A stretch of 64,000 nt of DNA, from contig JAEPQZ010000021.1 of the NCBI GenBank assembly GCA_016758905.1, forward strand, positions 186,001-250,000. Direction: 5' to 3'. This DNA comes from Umbelopsis isabellina. Taxonomy: Eukaryota; Mucoromycota; Umbelopsidomycetes; Umbelopsidales; Umbelopsidaceae. A program made the position numbers and the translations under genes. Below are positions 12,043-23,318 of this stretch, in pieces. A model generated the notes under the pieces. It searched no databases and was not told where the DNA came from. It worked only from the letters and a program-made list of their open reading frames with translations. How positions within the stretch are numbered: position 1 is the first letter of the stretch; each line of letters starts with the position of its first letter.

Positions 12043-12326
12043 TTAGCTCCTCACTATCTCTCTTTTCTTTTGCTTTGTTTCTATCTATTGTAAATGCATT
12101 CTTGTTTAATGTAGGATTTATTTTTCTTTGATATGTGCCCTTGTACATAATGTATATTTTTCAAAACAACCCCAAATGACATCAGCCAAATATACGATAC
12201 GTTTTGCCTTTTGACCTTATTATGACGTAAAGAATTTTCGACATTTTCAATTTTTTCCATTGTTGCAAGTACAAGTAACACACAGTCCTTGTTCTTCTTA
12301 TTCGTGAAACTAAAATCACAAAATCA

Positions 12327-13526
12327 ATGCCGTCTCTCATTCTTGTTCTGAATGCCGGCTCGTCTAGTCTCAAATTCAAGCTATTCACTCACCCGAAACT
12401 CGAGTTGGTAGCGTACGGCAATGTATCTGACATTGGAACCGATGACTGCAAATTTAAAGGTACCGTGACGAAGAACAGCCAGAAGACGGAGAAGTCTGAA
12501 AAGCTGGACGACCATAAACATGCCATGGGAACCGTTCTTGAGTTCTTTGAAAAACAACATATTTGCGCGGTAGACGATATAAAGTACACAGGCCATCGTA
12601 TTGTGCATGGAGGTGACCATCGAACACCGGCCAAGATCACAAAGGACGAGTTGGAGCAGCTCGATAAGCTCAACGACCTGGCACCACTACACAACAGCCG
12701 AGCCGTCAATGTCATTCGCATCGTACTTGATAAAATCCCCAACAGCCATAACTTTGCCTGCTTCGACACCATGTTCCATCAGAGTATACCCGAATACATC
12801 TACACTTACCCTGTTCCACAAGATGCCGCCAAAGCTCAAAAAATCCGCAAATACGGCTTCCACGGCTTGTCTCATTCCTACGTCTCGCAAGAGGCGGTGA
12901 AAGTTCTTGACAAGCCTTTAGATAAGACAAAATTGATCACACTTCATTTGGGTAGCGGTAGCAGCGTGTGCGCCATTGAGCACGGAAAAAGTCTGGATAC
13001 GTCCATGGGTTTGACGCCACTTTCCGGATTACCGGGAGGCACTCGGTCGGGAGACATTGACCCTAGCGCTATATTTCATTTCGTCGCTGACCCATCTCAC
13101 ATAGAAAAAGAGCACTTATCCAGGGCTGAGAGAGTGCTCAACAAGGAAAGCGGCATTGCTGCCATCTGCGGCACTTCCAACGTTGCCGAGATCACTAAAC
13201 GCACAGACAAGGACGCCAAGTTGGCGCTAGACCTATTTGCAAACCGTATCCAGAACTTCATCGGTGCTTACTTTGTGGCATTACAAGGCGCTGATGCCAT
13301 TGTGTTCACTGGGGGCATGGGTGAGAACTCAGATGTCTTGCGGGCTCTGGTAGTAGAGCGTCTGGCCTGTCTGGGTTGCTCCATTGACAAGGAAAAGAAT
13401 AAATCCGCCGCCAGTCAGCTCGATAACGGGCCGGTGGATATTAGTGGACCCGACGCCAAAGTCAAGGTCGTCGTTGTAGCGACCAATGAAGAATACCAAG
13501 TTGCCCAAGCCATTATCGATAATTGA
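12327..13526 (+). CDS. ackA: Acetate kinase
   Basis: Interconverts acetyl phosphate plus ADP with acetate plus ATP. Single exon, 399 aa, the usual length. ASKHA-fold signatures are all present: VLNAGSSSLKF (residues ~6-16), GHRIVHGG (~91-98), FDTMFHQSIP (catalytic Asp region), YGFHGLSHSYV, LHLGSGSSVCAI, a loop ending GGTRSGDIDP, and TGGMGENSDVLR. It sits 558 bp upstream of phosphoketolase in the same orientation, so the acetyl phosphate made by that enzyme is the likely substrate. Acetate kinase is mainly bacterial with scattered presence in fungi. The lack of introns beside intron-rich genes is compatible with old bacterial transfer, but short intronless genes also occur here. Confidence 0.97.
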   Translation: MPSLILVLNAGSSSLKFKLFTHPKLELVAYGNVSDIGTDDCKFKGTVTKNSQKTEKSEKLDDHKHAMGTVLEFFEKQHICAVDDIKYTGHRIVHGGDHRTPAKITKDELEQLDKLNDLAPLHNSRAVNVIRIVLDKIPNSHNFACFDTMFHQSIPEYIYTYPVPQDAAKAQKIRKYGFHGLSHSYVSQEAVKVLDKPLDKTKLITLHLGSGSSVCAIEHGKSLDTSMGLTPLSGLPGGTRSGDIDPSAIFHFVADPSHIEKEHLSRAERVLNKESGIAAICGTSNVAEITKRTDKDAKLALDLFANRIQNFIGAYFVALQGADAIVFTGGMGENSDVLRALVVERLACLGCSIDKEKNKSAASQLDNGPVDISGPDAKVKVVVVATNEEYQVAQAIIDN

Positions 13527-14084
13527 AGACCCTGTTGTTTCATAGCACACATTCATAAATAAATTATAGCAAACTTATTGCATATACGTATTTACATGTT
13601 GCGTATTCACATTTGCTGTTTCAAATTGATAAGCTCTATTGGGCACTTCTTTTTTGGCACTAGGCACATATTTTGATCACCCCATAATCCAACTTAGCGT
13701 CCCTGGTAGCCTTACAAAGCAGTAACGATGTAACACTGCAATGCGTATTGCAGCTCCTGCTTTGTGCCTGCTTTGTGACTGTTAAATGGTCATCACACTG
13801 TGTAACAGGCATGATAAAGCTACCGATAACGTCCTAGAGGACAAAAGCAATTTTAACGGACAATGTAGTAGCAACCACCTCATTTTACTTAGTTATACTC
13901 CACTAGAGCCATTTATCCTGCTCATGACCGGGCTAAACATAAGAAATATGTATTGACACAGTATTGCATATTTTTCACGTCAATGTTTTGTGTTGGAACT
14001 CAGTTATGACATAAATACGCCGGCTCACAAAGACAACTGAAAGTAACAACACCCCTTTTCTTTATCGCACACCGTTTTACATAC
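13527..14084. promoter_or_regulatory. Spacer and promoter between acetate kinase and phosphoketolase
   Basis: Includes the acetate kinase 3' UTR, a nested inverted-repeat block (13705-13824, listed separately) and, near 14009-14016, an AT-rich TATA-like sequence (ACATAAATA) about 75 bp before the phosphoketolase ATG. No coding sequence. Confidence 0.5.
13705..13824. repeat. Nested inverted-repeat block
   Basis: Outer arms GGTAGC (13705-13710) and GCTACC (13819-13824). Inner element CAAAGCAG (13715-13722) is complementary to CTGCTTTG, which occurs twice as a tandem 11-bp unit (13757-13764 and 13768-13775). Between them is a perfect hairpin, CTGCAAT-GCGT-ATTGCAG (13736-13753). It could be a small mobile-element remnant, a structured RNA or regulatory DNA. 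Confidence 0.5.
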
Positions 14085-16924
14085 ATGGAATCGCTTACCT
14101 CAACAGAGTTGGATACTTCAAAGTACGCAGTGCAAGTTGACATCAACAACGTGTCTAAGGATGAAATACAACCTTATATCAAACTCCAGCGAGCCACCAA
14201 TTTCTTGGCCGGAGCCATGATTTTTTTGAAGTCCAATATCCTACTACGAAACAAGCTGTCGTTTGATGATATCAAGCCACGACTTTTGGGTCATTGGGGA
14301 ACTTGTCCTGCTATCAATCTGATATATGCTCACTGCACACGCCTTATCAAAAGCCGGCAATTGAATATGATCTTGGTTACTGGCCCAGGACACGGCGCTC
14401 CCGCTAACTTGGCCAATTTATACATCGAGGGGTCTCTCGGTAAGTTCTATCCAGAGTATGGATGGTCAGAGGAAGGTTTGTTCAACTTGATCAGAGGTTT
14501 CTCATGGCCTGGTGGTTTCCCAAGGTAAGTACTGTTTGGTCGGGCTATGAATCTTGCGCACTCGGATAATTGACTGGATTGTCGTTGTTTAGCCACACCA
14601 ACTCAGAATTGCCCGGACAAATTCATGAAGGTGGTGAATTGGGTTATGCTCTTGCCGTGAGCTTTGGTGCTGCTTTGGATAGCCCTGATTTGATCGTTAC
14701 GTGTATTGTCGGCGGTATGTTGGCTTATAACAGAAGGTCGAGGCGAACGTACACCAGTTATACTGATCTTCTTACTATACATAGATGGTGAGGCAGAGAC
14801 TGGCCCTACTGCTACAGCTTGGCATGCTATCAAGTACCTGGACCCCAGCACCAGTGGAGCTGTACTTCCCATTCTAAACCTGAACGGCTTCAAAATTTCG
14901 GAACGCACTATTTATGGTTGTATGAGGTCAGTCTCCATATTTATCAAACAACTTAAGCTCAAGTCAAGTTGCTAACATTTTTTTTTTTTGAAATATGATT
15001 CACTAGTGACGATGAACTCGTGGCTCTTTTCACTGGTTATGGTTATCAATGCCGCATTGTAGGAGACGACCTTGAAAATATACAGCAAGATATGGCGTCC
15101 TCCTTAGAATGGGCCCATGATACCATCCGCAAAATCCAAAAAGCCGCTCGTTCTGGTCAAGCAATTTACAAACCACGATGGCCCATGTTGATTCTCAGAT
15201 CACCCAAGGGCTGGACAGGACCAAAGGAAGCACATGGACAGCGTATTGAAGGAACCTTCCACGCTCATCAAGTCCCACTCCCAGCTGCCAAGAAAGACGA
15301 TGAAGAGCTTGGTATTCTCGAGAAATGGCTTAAGAGCTACAAGCCTGAAGAGTTGTTTTCGGAAGACTATACACCAAAGCAAGATCTCTTGGATGTATTC
15401 CCTGATGATAGTTTGAAAATGGGTATGAGAAAGGAGACATACGGCAACTATCATCCATTGAGTTTGGCCGAATGGCAAGATTTCAGTGTAAAACAAGAAG
15501 AAGATGCCAGTCCAATGAAGCAAGCTGGAAAGTACTTGGCCGATGTCATCAAACGCAACCCTGAAGCGTTCAGAATCTTCTGTCCGGACGAGATGATGTC
15601 CAACAAATTGGATACTGTGTTTGATGTATCCGAGCGTGTATTCGAGTGGGACAAGGATGTGTTTGGCAAAAAGGGCCGGATCCTCGAGATCTTGTCTGAG
15701 CATACATGCCAAGGCATGATGCAAGGTTATACACTCACTGGTCGTACCGCCCTATTTCCTAGTTATGAAGCGTAAGTCTGGAGTTGCAAAATACTCTATG
15801 TGTAACATCAGCAACCCATTCTAACTTTGCCTGGCTGTAGCTTCTTAGGTATTGTCACCACGATGGTGATACAGTATGCTAAATTTGTTAAGATGGGTAA
15901 AGAGACTACATGGAGGCCCGATATTGCCTCGCTCAACTACATCGAGACAAGCACTCTGTGGAGACAAGAGCACAACGGATTCAGTCACCAAGTACCTGGT
16001 TTTATCAACAGTCTCATCAACCTGAAAGCAGACATGGTCCGCATTTATCTTCCACCTGATGCCAACTGCATGATTTCAACCCTTCACCATTGTCTTCAAA
16101 GCAAAAACTACGTCAATCTTATGATCAGCTCCAAGCATCCCACCTCTGTGTGGCTGACTCCTGAGGAAGCCGACCGTCATTGCCGCGCTGGTGTTTCTAT
16201 CTGGAGAAAATACAGTTCCAACGAGGGAGCTCACCCTCATGTCATCCTTGTCGGATGCGGTGTTGAAACCACTTTTGAGGTGCTAGCCGCCGCTGCATTA
16301 CTACGCAAGGATTGCCCGCGCTTGAGAGTGCGCGTAGTCAATGTTACAGGTAAGCGCTTTTCTAATGTAATTACCGCATACATGAAATGCTGCATAAGCT
16401 AAATATTTCATTTCCTTATGCTAGACTTAATGGTGCTTGGCTTCAACCATCCCCACGCCCTGTCACGTACCGAGTTTGCCTCCATCTTTGGCACTCACCA
16501 ACCCATTATCTTTAATTTCCACGGTTATCCCAGCGTGATCAAGGATTTGACTTATGATCGCCATAGCGTACCAGGACGCCTGCACGTGCATGGTTACAAG
16601 GAAGAAGGCACCACCACCACTCCGTTCCACATGCTAACAGCCAATGGTAAGTAGAAATTTTTTTTTTATACAAACCTGGCGCTATTTTATACTGTCACAG
16701 GCACTGGACTAAATGAAATTTTGAATATCTGCAATATAGGCTGCTCTCGCTTCGATATTGCCATTGATGCACTTCAGCGCGTAGCACCCAACGACGACGT
16801 GGACATCAATGTTCACGAACTTGTCACTGAATACCGACATCGCATCAAAGAACACTCCAAGTACATTGAAGAGTGTGGACAGGATCCTGCTGACTTGAAT
16901 GAACGACCGTCTTTTAGTGAATAG
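14085..16924 (+). CDS. xfp: Phosphoketolase (xylulose-5-phosphate/fructose-6-phosphate)
   Basis: Thiamine-diphosphate enzyme that cleaves xylulose-5-P or fructose-6-P with phosphate to acetyl phosphate plus glyceraldehyde-3-P or erythrose-4-P. Exons 14085-14524, 14593-14714, 14785-14926, 15007-15771, 15841-16349, 16425-16646 and 16740-16924 give 794 aa, within the family range (~790-820). Motifs are [58 protein letters not shown], the ThDP/Mg signature [15 protein letters not shown] (the donor lies inside it, at GGC-G), [24 protein letters not shown] and the C-terminal [16 protein letters not shown] and [12 protein letters not shown]. The last acceptor was set at 16739 because it restores [12 protein letters not shown]; an AG at 16700 would insert extra sequence. 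Acetate kinase lies just upstream. Confidence 0.97.
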
Positions 16925-17054
16925 ACCGCAATTAGGCGGAGATCAGAATATCACAGTGTAAAAGCCAAAAATAAATTCGCTCTATTTTTTTTCCAGTTTG
17001 GCTCCAGTTCCCTTGTTCTCTCTGTCTTCTTCACTCACTAATCAACTTGCAACA

Positions 17055-18116
17055 ATGAGATTGGAGCAATGTTGCTGCTGTATTCCACTGAGAGCTGGTA
17101 CTTTCATTATTGCTCTGTGGTTCTTTGTATGTACACCATCCCAAGGGAGTTCCGGAAACGGCATTCCTACGTCAGCTATTGTTCATCTTGCATCTTCCCA
17201 CTAACGTCGCATAATTCACTGATCAGGTAGTCAACCTTTTTGAAGCTACTAGTGGTTTCTTAGGTAGAAACAGTACGTATTGGACTCAACAACCATGACA
17301 AGCGATTTTAGCAACTTGCTGCATATCGTCAATCACATTGACTCACAACTCATAACTCGTCTTCTTTTTTTCACAGGTATTTTTGCTTATGCTAGTCAGA
17401 GCAGTCAAGCTGTGTTCATCGTACAACAGCTGCTCACACTTCTGATTGCCTGTGGTGGACTTTTCGGCATGGTTGGATCATGCTTGGTATGTTTTTTCAT
17501 GACCTTGCATTAGAGAAGTGTTTGGCGATACGACAATATTAAACTGAAACCACCATTCCCCTTTTTACTTGCTCTTATAGGCGTCACGTAAATTTGCAAA
17601 AATCTTTAGCATTACGGTTTGGACAGCATGCGGCCTGTCTATCGTCAAATATTTGATCTCCCTTGTGTTGATAGCCACTCACCGCGACAACATCATTGCA
17701 TCATGTGAGGCGACTGGTTTCGTCTCCATGTCCAACCCGCAAACAAGCATTGGCAACACTTTTACCAGCAGCCCTTATTACCGCCCCGTCAAATACCCAG
17801 GCACCCTCAATGCAAACAGCATGTCCCTTGGAGACTGTGAGCAAGCCGTCAAGGTGATGCTTATTACATTTGGAGTAATCGTATTCGTGATCCAGGTCGT
17901 ACAGGTAAATGTCTATTTTTAATACCATGATCTCGTTACCACTACAGTTTTGCTGAACCCCTTTACCCCCCCCCCTCCCGTTTATAGATTTACTTTGCCT
18001 CAGTTGTGTCTGCCTACGCCTCTAGACTCCGTAACGGTGCTCGTCACCATCGCCTGCACGATCAGCAGATCAAAGACTTTGAAGAGTCTCGTTATCAAAT
18101 GGCCACAGTATATTAA
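17055..18116 (+). CDS. Four-helix membrane protein, 226 aa
   Basis: Exons 17055-17126, 17227-17272, 17377-17486, 17581-17904 and 17988-18116 join in phase. The protein starts MRLEQCCCCIPLRAG, a Cys cluster next to helix 1 (TFIIALWFFVVNLF), followed by helices around FIVQQLLTLLIACGGLFGMV, SITVWTACGLSIVKYLISLV and VMLITFGVIVFVIQVVQIYF. A hydrophilic loop of ~70 residues with several Cys separates helices 3 and 4. The C-terminus is short, basic and His-rich (RLRNGARHHRLHD). The layout resembles small tetraspan proteins common in Mucorales, but I cannot name a family with confidence. The CCCC run may be palmitoylated (inference). Confidence 0.75.
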
Positions 18117-18362
18117 AGCAATCGATAGGGATATGTGTTATATAATGAAATATTTGGAATGTTTTGTTTTGGCTATATATTTCTAATGAGCTAGTATGGT
18201 GCTCATGTGAGCTGCTTCTCTGCCCCTTTCGCCCCTTTCCTCCCCTCCATTGTACAAATAAAGTCAGTTTCGTATTATGTTTTCAATTCAGCGCTCACGC
18301 CTTATCTAGTAAAAGATGCCAATCGATCTTCAGGGTCTACTTTGAATTCTACACTTGCATAT

Positions 18363-19180
18363 CTACAGCTTGGCTTTGATGCTGCTCTGCATAGCCATGA
18401 ATTCTTCCTTGGTCAGTTTTAACCGAGGGATGATCCTTTGCTTTCCCAACAACTTGTTTTCAGTGGGATAACGAGGGATGATATGATAATGAACATGGAA
18501 CACCACCTGCAAAATAAGCATTGTTTAATACACAGCAGCAAATCATCAATGGTTTCTACAAGCATGAACCTCCATCCCCTCCTCCTGGTCCCCCTCCTTC
18601 GCTTACCTGGCCAGCACGCTTGCCATTGTTCTGCATGATATTGTAATCTTTGGTATCGCATCCAGAAGTAACAGCTTTGGCGATTCGAGGCAGCACTCGT
18701 CCCAATTCGGCCATATCAGCAGCCGGCATGGCATCGAGAGTCGCATAGTGGTGCTTGGGAATGACCAGCGTATGGCCTGTTTATGAATACGAGTTTCAGC
18801 GTTTCGGTACAGTGTCTCGGTAATCCCCGCAATATCAATATACCACAAGCATAATTAAAAAAATATTCGGTAACATACCTTTGGTGACAGGCGCAATATC
18901 TGTCACGGGCCGAGTGGAGAAAAAGATCATGCAATGTTCAGTATCTAATTTCTTTAATTTCAATGCAACTTTGCAGACGTTATATATTTTCCTGTCGAGT
19001 TACATACCCATAAACGCTATGACATGGTTGTCTTCGTAGCTGATTGAGACGGAATGAGTAAGGCGGATGGGCAACGTTAACGGCAGATAACCTTATATAT
19101 ACTCCTTACATTGGGACGGAAGGAGCCTCTTTCCGTACGATTTTGCAAAAGATGCAATTGTCGTCATGTAAAGTGGCCAT
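18363..19180 (-). CDS. HIT-family nucleotide hydrolase (Hnt1/HINT-like)
   Basis: Hydrolyses nucleoside phosphoramidates or related adenylates using a histidine triad. Exons in minus order are 19180-19110, 19039-19008, 18899-18879, 18776-18607 and 18506-18363, giving 145 aa, the normal length. Family pattern: NCIFCKIVRKEAPS, YEDNHVIAFMDIAPVTKGHTLVIPK, then the triad FHVHYHIIPR near the C-terminus. Exon 3 is only 21 nt. Its acceptor was chosen at GTGACAG because it restores FMDIAPVTKGH exactly; an AG 45 nt upstream would insert 15 residues that break the conserved core. The N-terminal Cys pair suggests zinc binding, as in some HIT proteins. Confidence 0.9.
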
Positions 19181-19711
19181 GGCTGCACTATATATGCTGA
19201 CAAGCTGGTGGGGGAAGCAGCTTGCTTTAATCCTTAGAATTGGATCTCCGCAAACCCGTGATAATGCTTATCCCAGCGCGACATAGTACTCTCAAAAGGC
19301 AAATGTTGGAGGCAGTTAATAGACCAGTATAAACAGCTTTCAACTCGTTGCTGACATAATTGGAAATCCTGGCTCGGCAGCCTACGCGGATGACCTGATC
19401 ACACCGGTGGCTGTATGCCTCTGGCTATAGGAGGTGCTCTTAATATAACCATCACCGAGTGTGAACGACACTTTATCGGTATTCATGATTTCCCATTGCT
19501 TGATGGACTTTCAACATATTTTAGTAGATTTGATTGATGCGTTATTGCTCGACATTGCTTGACTGCACTCTTGCGATGACAGCCTTTTATTGACGAAAAT
19601 ATCTCGATTGTCCATTTCTTTTCAAATTAATATTAAACTCCAGCCACGTGTTGTCACTTCAGTTGAAATTCCCCATTTTTATTGAAAGCCTTTTTCGGTC
19701 TGCCATTGCTC
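19181..19711. promoter_or_regulatory. Divergent promoter region of HIT and ADCK-like genes
   Basis: About 530 bp between divergent starts. I see no clear TATA pair or repeated motif; a CACGTG E-box is present near 19645 (CCACGTGTTG). No coding sequence supported. Confidence 0.4.
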
Positions 19712-21850
19712 ATGCTTCTTCCAGTGGTAAATTCTAGCCGCGTACGCTTAAAGTTGTTGACATTGGGCGTGTGCCGCCAAGCATGGGCAAATCAGTCTCA
19801 TCAGCAGCCACTATTGATTCGTAGCCTCCATTATGATCTACCAGCCCAGGCTCCAAAACTCGGCAAGCGTCTAAAACATCGGTTTGAAAGGGCTACCAAG
19901 GTCGTCGGCAAACCACTCACTCCAACGCAACGAAAATATCGCAACATTGGTATGAGTGCTCTAGGCATCGGTACGGCCGGCTACGCCTTGGCAGTGGTGT
20001 TCAATGCTGACTATCCGTTCTCAATGGCCGCCATCGGTGCGTTTCGAACCACCACAACGTTTGCAACAGGGTAGGGAATGATATGTTCTCTCAGCTTGTC
20101 CGGTAACCGGGATGAATTAATTGACTCATTCATTAAATTTTGCTCGCAGGTGTTTATGTATGGCCGATTACAAGATGCTACACGCCCGATATTACTTTTC
20201 CGGTTATGACTCAGATGAGTACATGTCCGCCCGGAAAGTGGTCCATGCGCGGACAGCTCAACGCCTGCTATCTCTTTGCAAGCTGCATGGAGGCATTTAC
20301 ATCAAAGCCGGCCAGCACATAGCGTCACTGTCATTCATCATTCCTACAGAGTTTACCGATACATTGTCGGTACTGCAGGACCGTGCTCCATTCCATCCAT
20401 ACGATGAAGTCGAACGCACCTTTCACGAAGACTTTGGTATGAAGATATCGGAAGCGTTCAGTAGTTTTGGCGAGCAGCCGATTGCAGCTGCTAGCATTGC
20501 TCAAGTGCACAGGGCAACCATTAGAGGATCCGGTGAAACGGTGGCAGTTAAAGTGCAGCATGCCGATGTATCACGACTGTTCGGTGTGGATATGTGGACC
20601 ATGGAATCCTTAACGCAACTTGCAAGCGACCTGTTTGGTAATGATTTTGAGCTGTCATGGATTGTTGGTGAATTTAGGTAAGGCTATACAGCTAGCGAGT
20701 TGAGGATTGCTTGACCTATGGATTAATTTTGGCGTCTTCGACAGAAAAAATGTGGAGAAAGAATTCAACTTTCAAAATGAGGCAAGGAATGCTGAGGGTA
20801 CCATGGAACGATTCGAGCATCGAAAAAATGTTTTTCATGTTCCCAAGGTGTATTGGAATTTAACAAGGGACCGTATCCTCACAATGGAGTTCATTGAAGG
20901 TGTAAAGGTTAATAATGTGGAAGCTCTGCAAAAGCTTGGTGTTGACCCAAAATGGGTAGGCCGACTTGTTCAAGAGATATTTGCTGAAATGTAAGTGCCA
21001 TTAATGAAATATATACTGTTTTCAGGTGTGTACACCACATTACTTACAGTATATTTTTCATATCATCAGGATCTTCTGTCATGGTATTTTTCATTGTGAC
21101 CCACATCCCGGAAACATGATGGTGTATAGAGAACCTGGCAGCAACAAAGCTAAACTTGTACTCTTGGATCACGGTCTGTATCGCGAAATACCAAACACAT
21201 ATCGCCTAGCATATTGCCAGCTATGGAGAGCATTGTTGAGCGCCGATGCAAACATGCTGCAACAAGCAGTCATGGCGCTCCACGTTCCGCGGTTCGCGGA
21301 TATGATTTCAATTATATTTACGGGACGACTTATAACAAAATCATCATCAGCCGCTCAGGCAGTTCCTAGCTCTTTGTCACAAGATCTTACCAAAGAGCAG
21401 CGCGCTGCAGCTCGCGATCAATTGACGCAGGGATACACCGTCAACGATGTGTTTTATTTTTTGGAAAATGTTCCGCGTGAGCTTCTGTTGATCTTTAGAG
21501 TGTCTCACATGGTAAATGCCATTCATAGACAACTAGGAGCATGGAAGGGAGAGCGGTTTGAAATCTACGCCAATTTTGCAACCAAGGGCTTCTGGTGCGA
21601 AACCAGACTAGAGCTGGCCAGCCAGCCATCAGAACGCACAGGCTGGCGATCACGCTGGTACCTGTTTGGAGGTACACCTACGTTCAGACGATCATTCTCA
21701 TATGCAAGAGAAATTATTGGAATGCGGATTCGAGTGTTCATTGCCGAAACAGTGCTCAAGTTTTTAGAATGGTGGCGAGGAGGTTTGCCGGATATAGACA
21801 TGGTAGATAAAGCCGTGGAAGACAAGTTGCAGACATCACCAGGATTTTAG
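19712..21850 (+). CDS. ADCK/COQ8-family atypical kinase, mitochondrial (ADCK1-like)
   Basis: UbiB/COQ8/ADCK atypical protein-kinase-like protein. Exons 19712-20070, 20150-20677, 20745-20990 and 21070-21850 give 637 aa. The basic, hydroxylated N-terminus (MLLPVVNSSRVRLKLL) looks like a mitochondrial targeting peptide. Signature elements are the KxGQ motif IYIKAGQHIASL, the Ala-rich loop QPIAAASIAQVHRA in place of a P-loop, VAVKVQH, EFNFQNEARNAE, the catalytic FHCDPHPGNM and LLDHGLYREI (DFG-like). FRTTTTFATGC before the core and the following order fit the ADCK1-type branch better than COQ8 itself, so a role in mitochondrial lipid or membrane maintenance is more likely than direct coenzyme Q synthesis (inference). 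The ATG at 19712 was used; the longer frame opens with TTG. Confidence 0.9.
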
Positions 21851-21866
21851 ACCATTTATTGTATCA

Positions 21867-21966
21867 TCACCAGAGATTTAGGACTTACGTATATGGGACT
21901 TAGAGACAATGCCATCAATCATCAGCCATTGAGAATCAAATGTAATATCATTCACCAGAGATTTAG
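21867..21966. repeat. Pair of 15-bp direct repeats
   Basis: TCACCAGAGATTTAG occurs at 21867-21881 and 21952-21966, 85 bp apart. Each copy is followed by a related AGA(G/A)ACAATG segment. They lie in the short convergent spacer between the ADCK-like gene and GNA1, probably a local duplication in 3' UTR sequence. Confidence 0.7.
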
Positions 21967-22041
21967 AAACAATGTCATTATGTGTATTTATTATGAGGTG
22001 GGCCCAGTGCCTGAAAAAATGGAAACTTGTATTTACAAAGC

Positions 22042-23099
22042 TCAAGTGCTTTCTTTGATTTCTTCGGGCTCGGTAGTCATATTGGGTGCTTGCTTCAGTG
22101 TAGAGTGCAAGCTTTGCTCAGCTTCATACAACATAGTATGGAAACTCTTGGTGGCATTGGGACTGAGTCCTAAGTCCAGTGTACCTTGGCGTTGCTGATA
22201 TTTCTCATAATTCTTTTGATTATGGTCACTCTCCACTTGTATCATGCGAGGCTCAAAGTATTTGGCCATTTGCACATCCTTCTTACCCAAACCGCACTTT
22301 TCGTAAAACGCAACATTCTCTACAGTACAATTGAGGATCACTTTGTAGCAGCCAATGGCTCGTCCGATATATTGTAATTGCTCAATCAATCTGTCGATTA
22401 GGTACCGTTAGTATTTTGTGCGGAGTGACTGCCATTAATATTCTGACCATTGCGTTAATTAATCATCGGACACTTACTTTTGACCCAGACGTTTACCACG
22501 CTGTGAATCGTGAACCACCACATCCTCAATATGTCCAATCTATTTAAATGCAATTAAGTTAATAATGCACGTCATTTATTGCTTTTGGCCTTTGAGAATA
22601 ACAATGCAACATATCTCCACATCATGTTACCACACAGCACCACGTACCTTGCCACACTCATGCAGGAACTTGTATTCTACCAACAAGGTAGCGCAAGCAA
22701 CCACAAGCTCACTCCTTGTATCTTCTATCACGGTTGTGAAATAGGTCTTGGTTGACTTGAGGAAATCAAATCGCTCTAAAACAGTCCCGCCGTAAGCACA
22801 TATACCAAGTTTATATACGTAAATCAGTCCATGACAGTTACCTTCAAATTTCTGTTGTGTTATATTTCCAGTAGTTGAGAGTTGAGAGTACACCTCCAAT
22901 ACACCTACACCAGGCACATGAGTTACAAAGGATTGCTATTTTGACAGTTTGGGTTAGCAGCGTGAATGAGCTCATATTTACCTCTAGAGTAGTCGGATCT
23001 ACGGAGTGGGCGGATCTGCACACCGGGCACGAGACTATCGCGCACAGCTTGCGATATCAACGTTGGGTGAAACAAAAAATCATCGTCAGTTACAGTCAT
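22042..23099 (-). CDS. GNA1: Glucosamine-6-phosphate N-acetyltransferase with C-terminal extension
   Basis: Transfers acetyl from acetyl-CoA to glucosamine-6-P in the UDP-GlcNAc pathway that feeds chitin. Exons in minus order are 23099-22982, 22904-22842, 22775-22648, 22539-22478 and 22390-22042, giving 239 aa. Motifs are the N-terminal FHPTLISQAVRDSL and VQIRPLRRSDYSRG, SQLSTTGNITQQKF, the GNAT core GHIEDVVVHDSQRGKRLGQK (acetyl-CoA loop RGKRLG) and LNCTVENVAFYEKCGL with KYF closing the fold. Typical Gna1 ends here at about 150-160 residues; this one continues about 70 more polar residues rich in Gln, Glu, Thr and Ser with no recognisable domain. It shares a short divergent promoter with the ABHD12-like gene. 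Confidence 0.92.
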
Positions 23100-23318
23100 G
23101 TTTTGAGAGAAGGGAAAGAGAAAAAAGAATAAATCACCGTGGCTATGTGCGTGAGGCTATAATTAAAAAGGTCCCGCGGATTAGGGTAAGGGCAACGCAG
23201 GGTTACTTTGGCCGGCGCGCTGTCATCAGCCAATCATTTGTCCCAATCGCGGTCAGCCCTTCGTCTGGCCCAGCAACCTATATCAAAGCTGCTCAGGTAC
23301 GCTAGTGAAAACTACGAC
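23100..23318. promoter_or_regulatory. Divergent promoter of GNA1 and ABHD12-like genes, with TTAGGG-type element
   Basis: About 220 bp between divergent ATGs. It contains ATTAGGGTAAGGG (23180-23192) and AGGGTTA (23199-23205), close to the TTAGGG telomere repeat that Tbf1/TRF-type factors bind in fungal promoters (established for Tbf1; assignment here is inference). A CCAAT box lies on the plus strand near 23230 (GCCAATCA). Confidence 0.5.
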
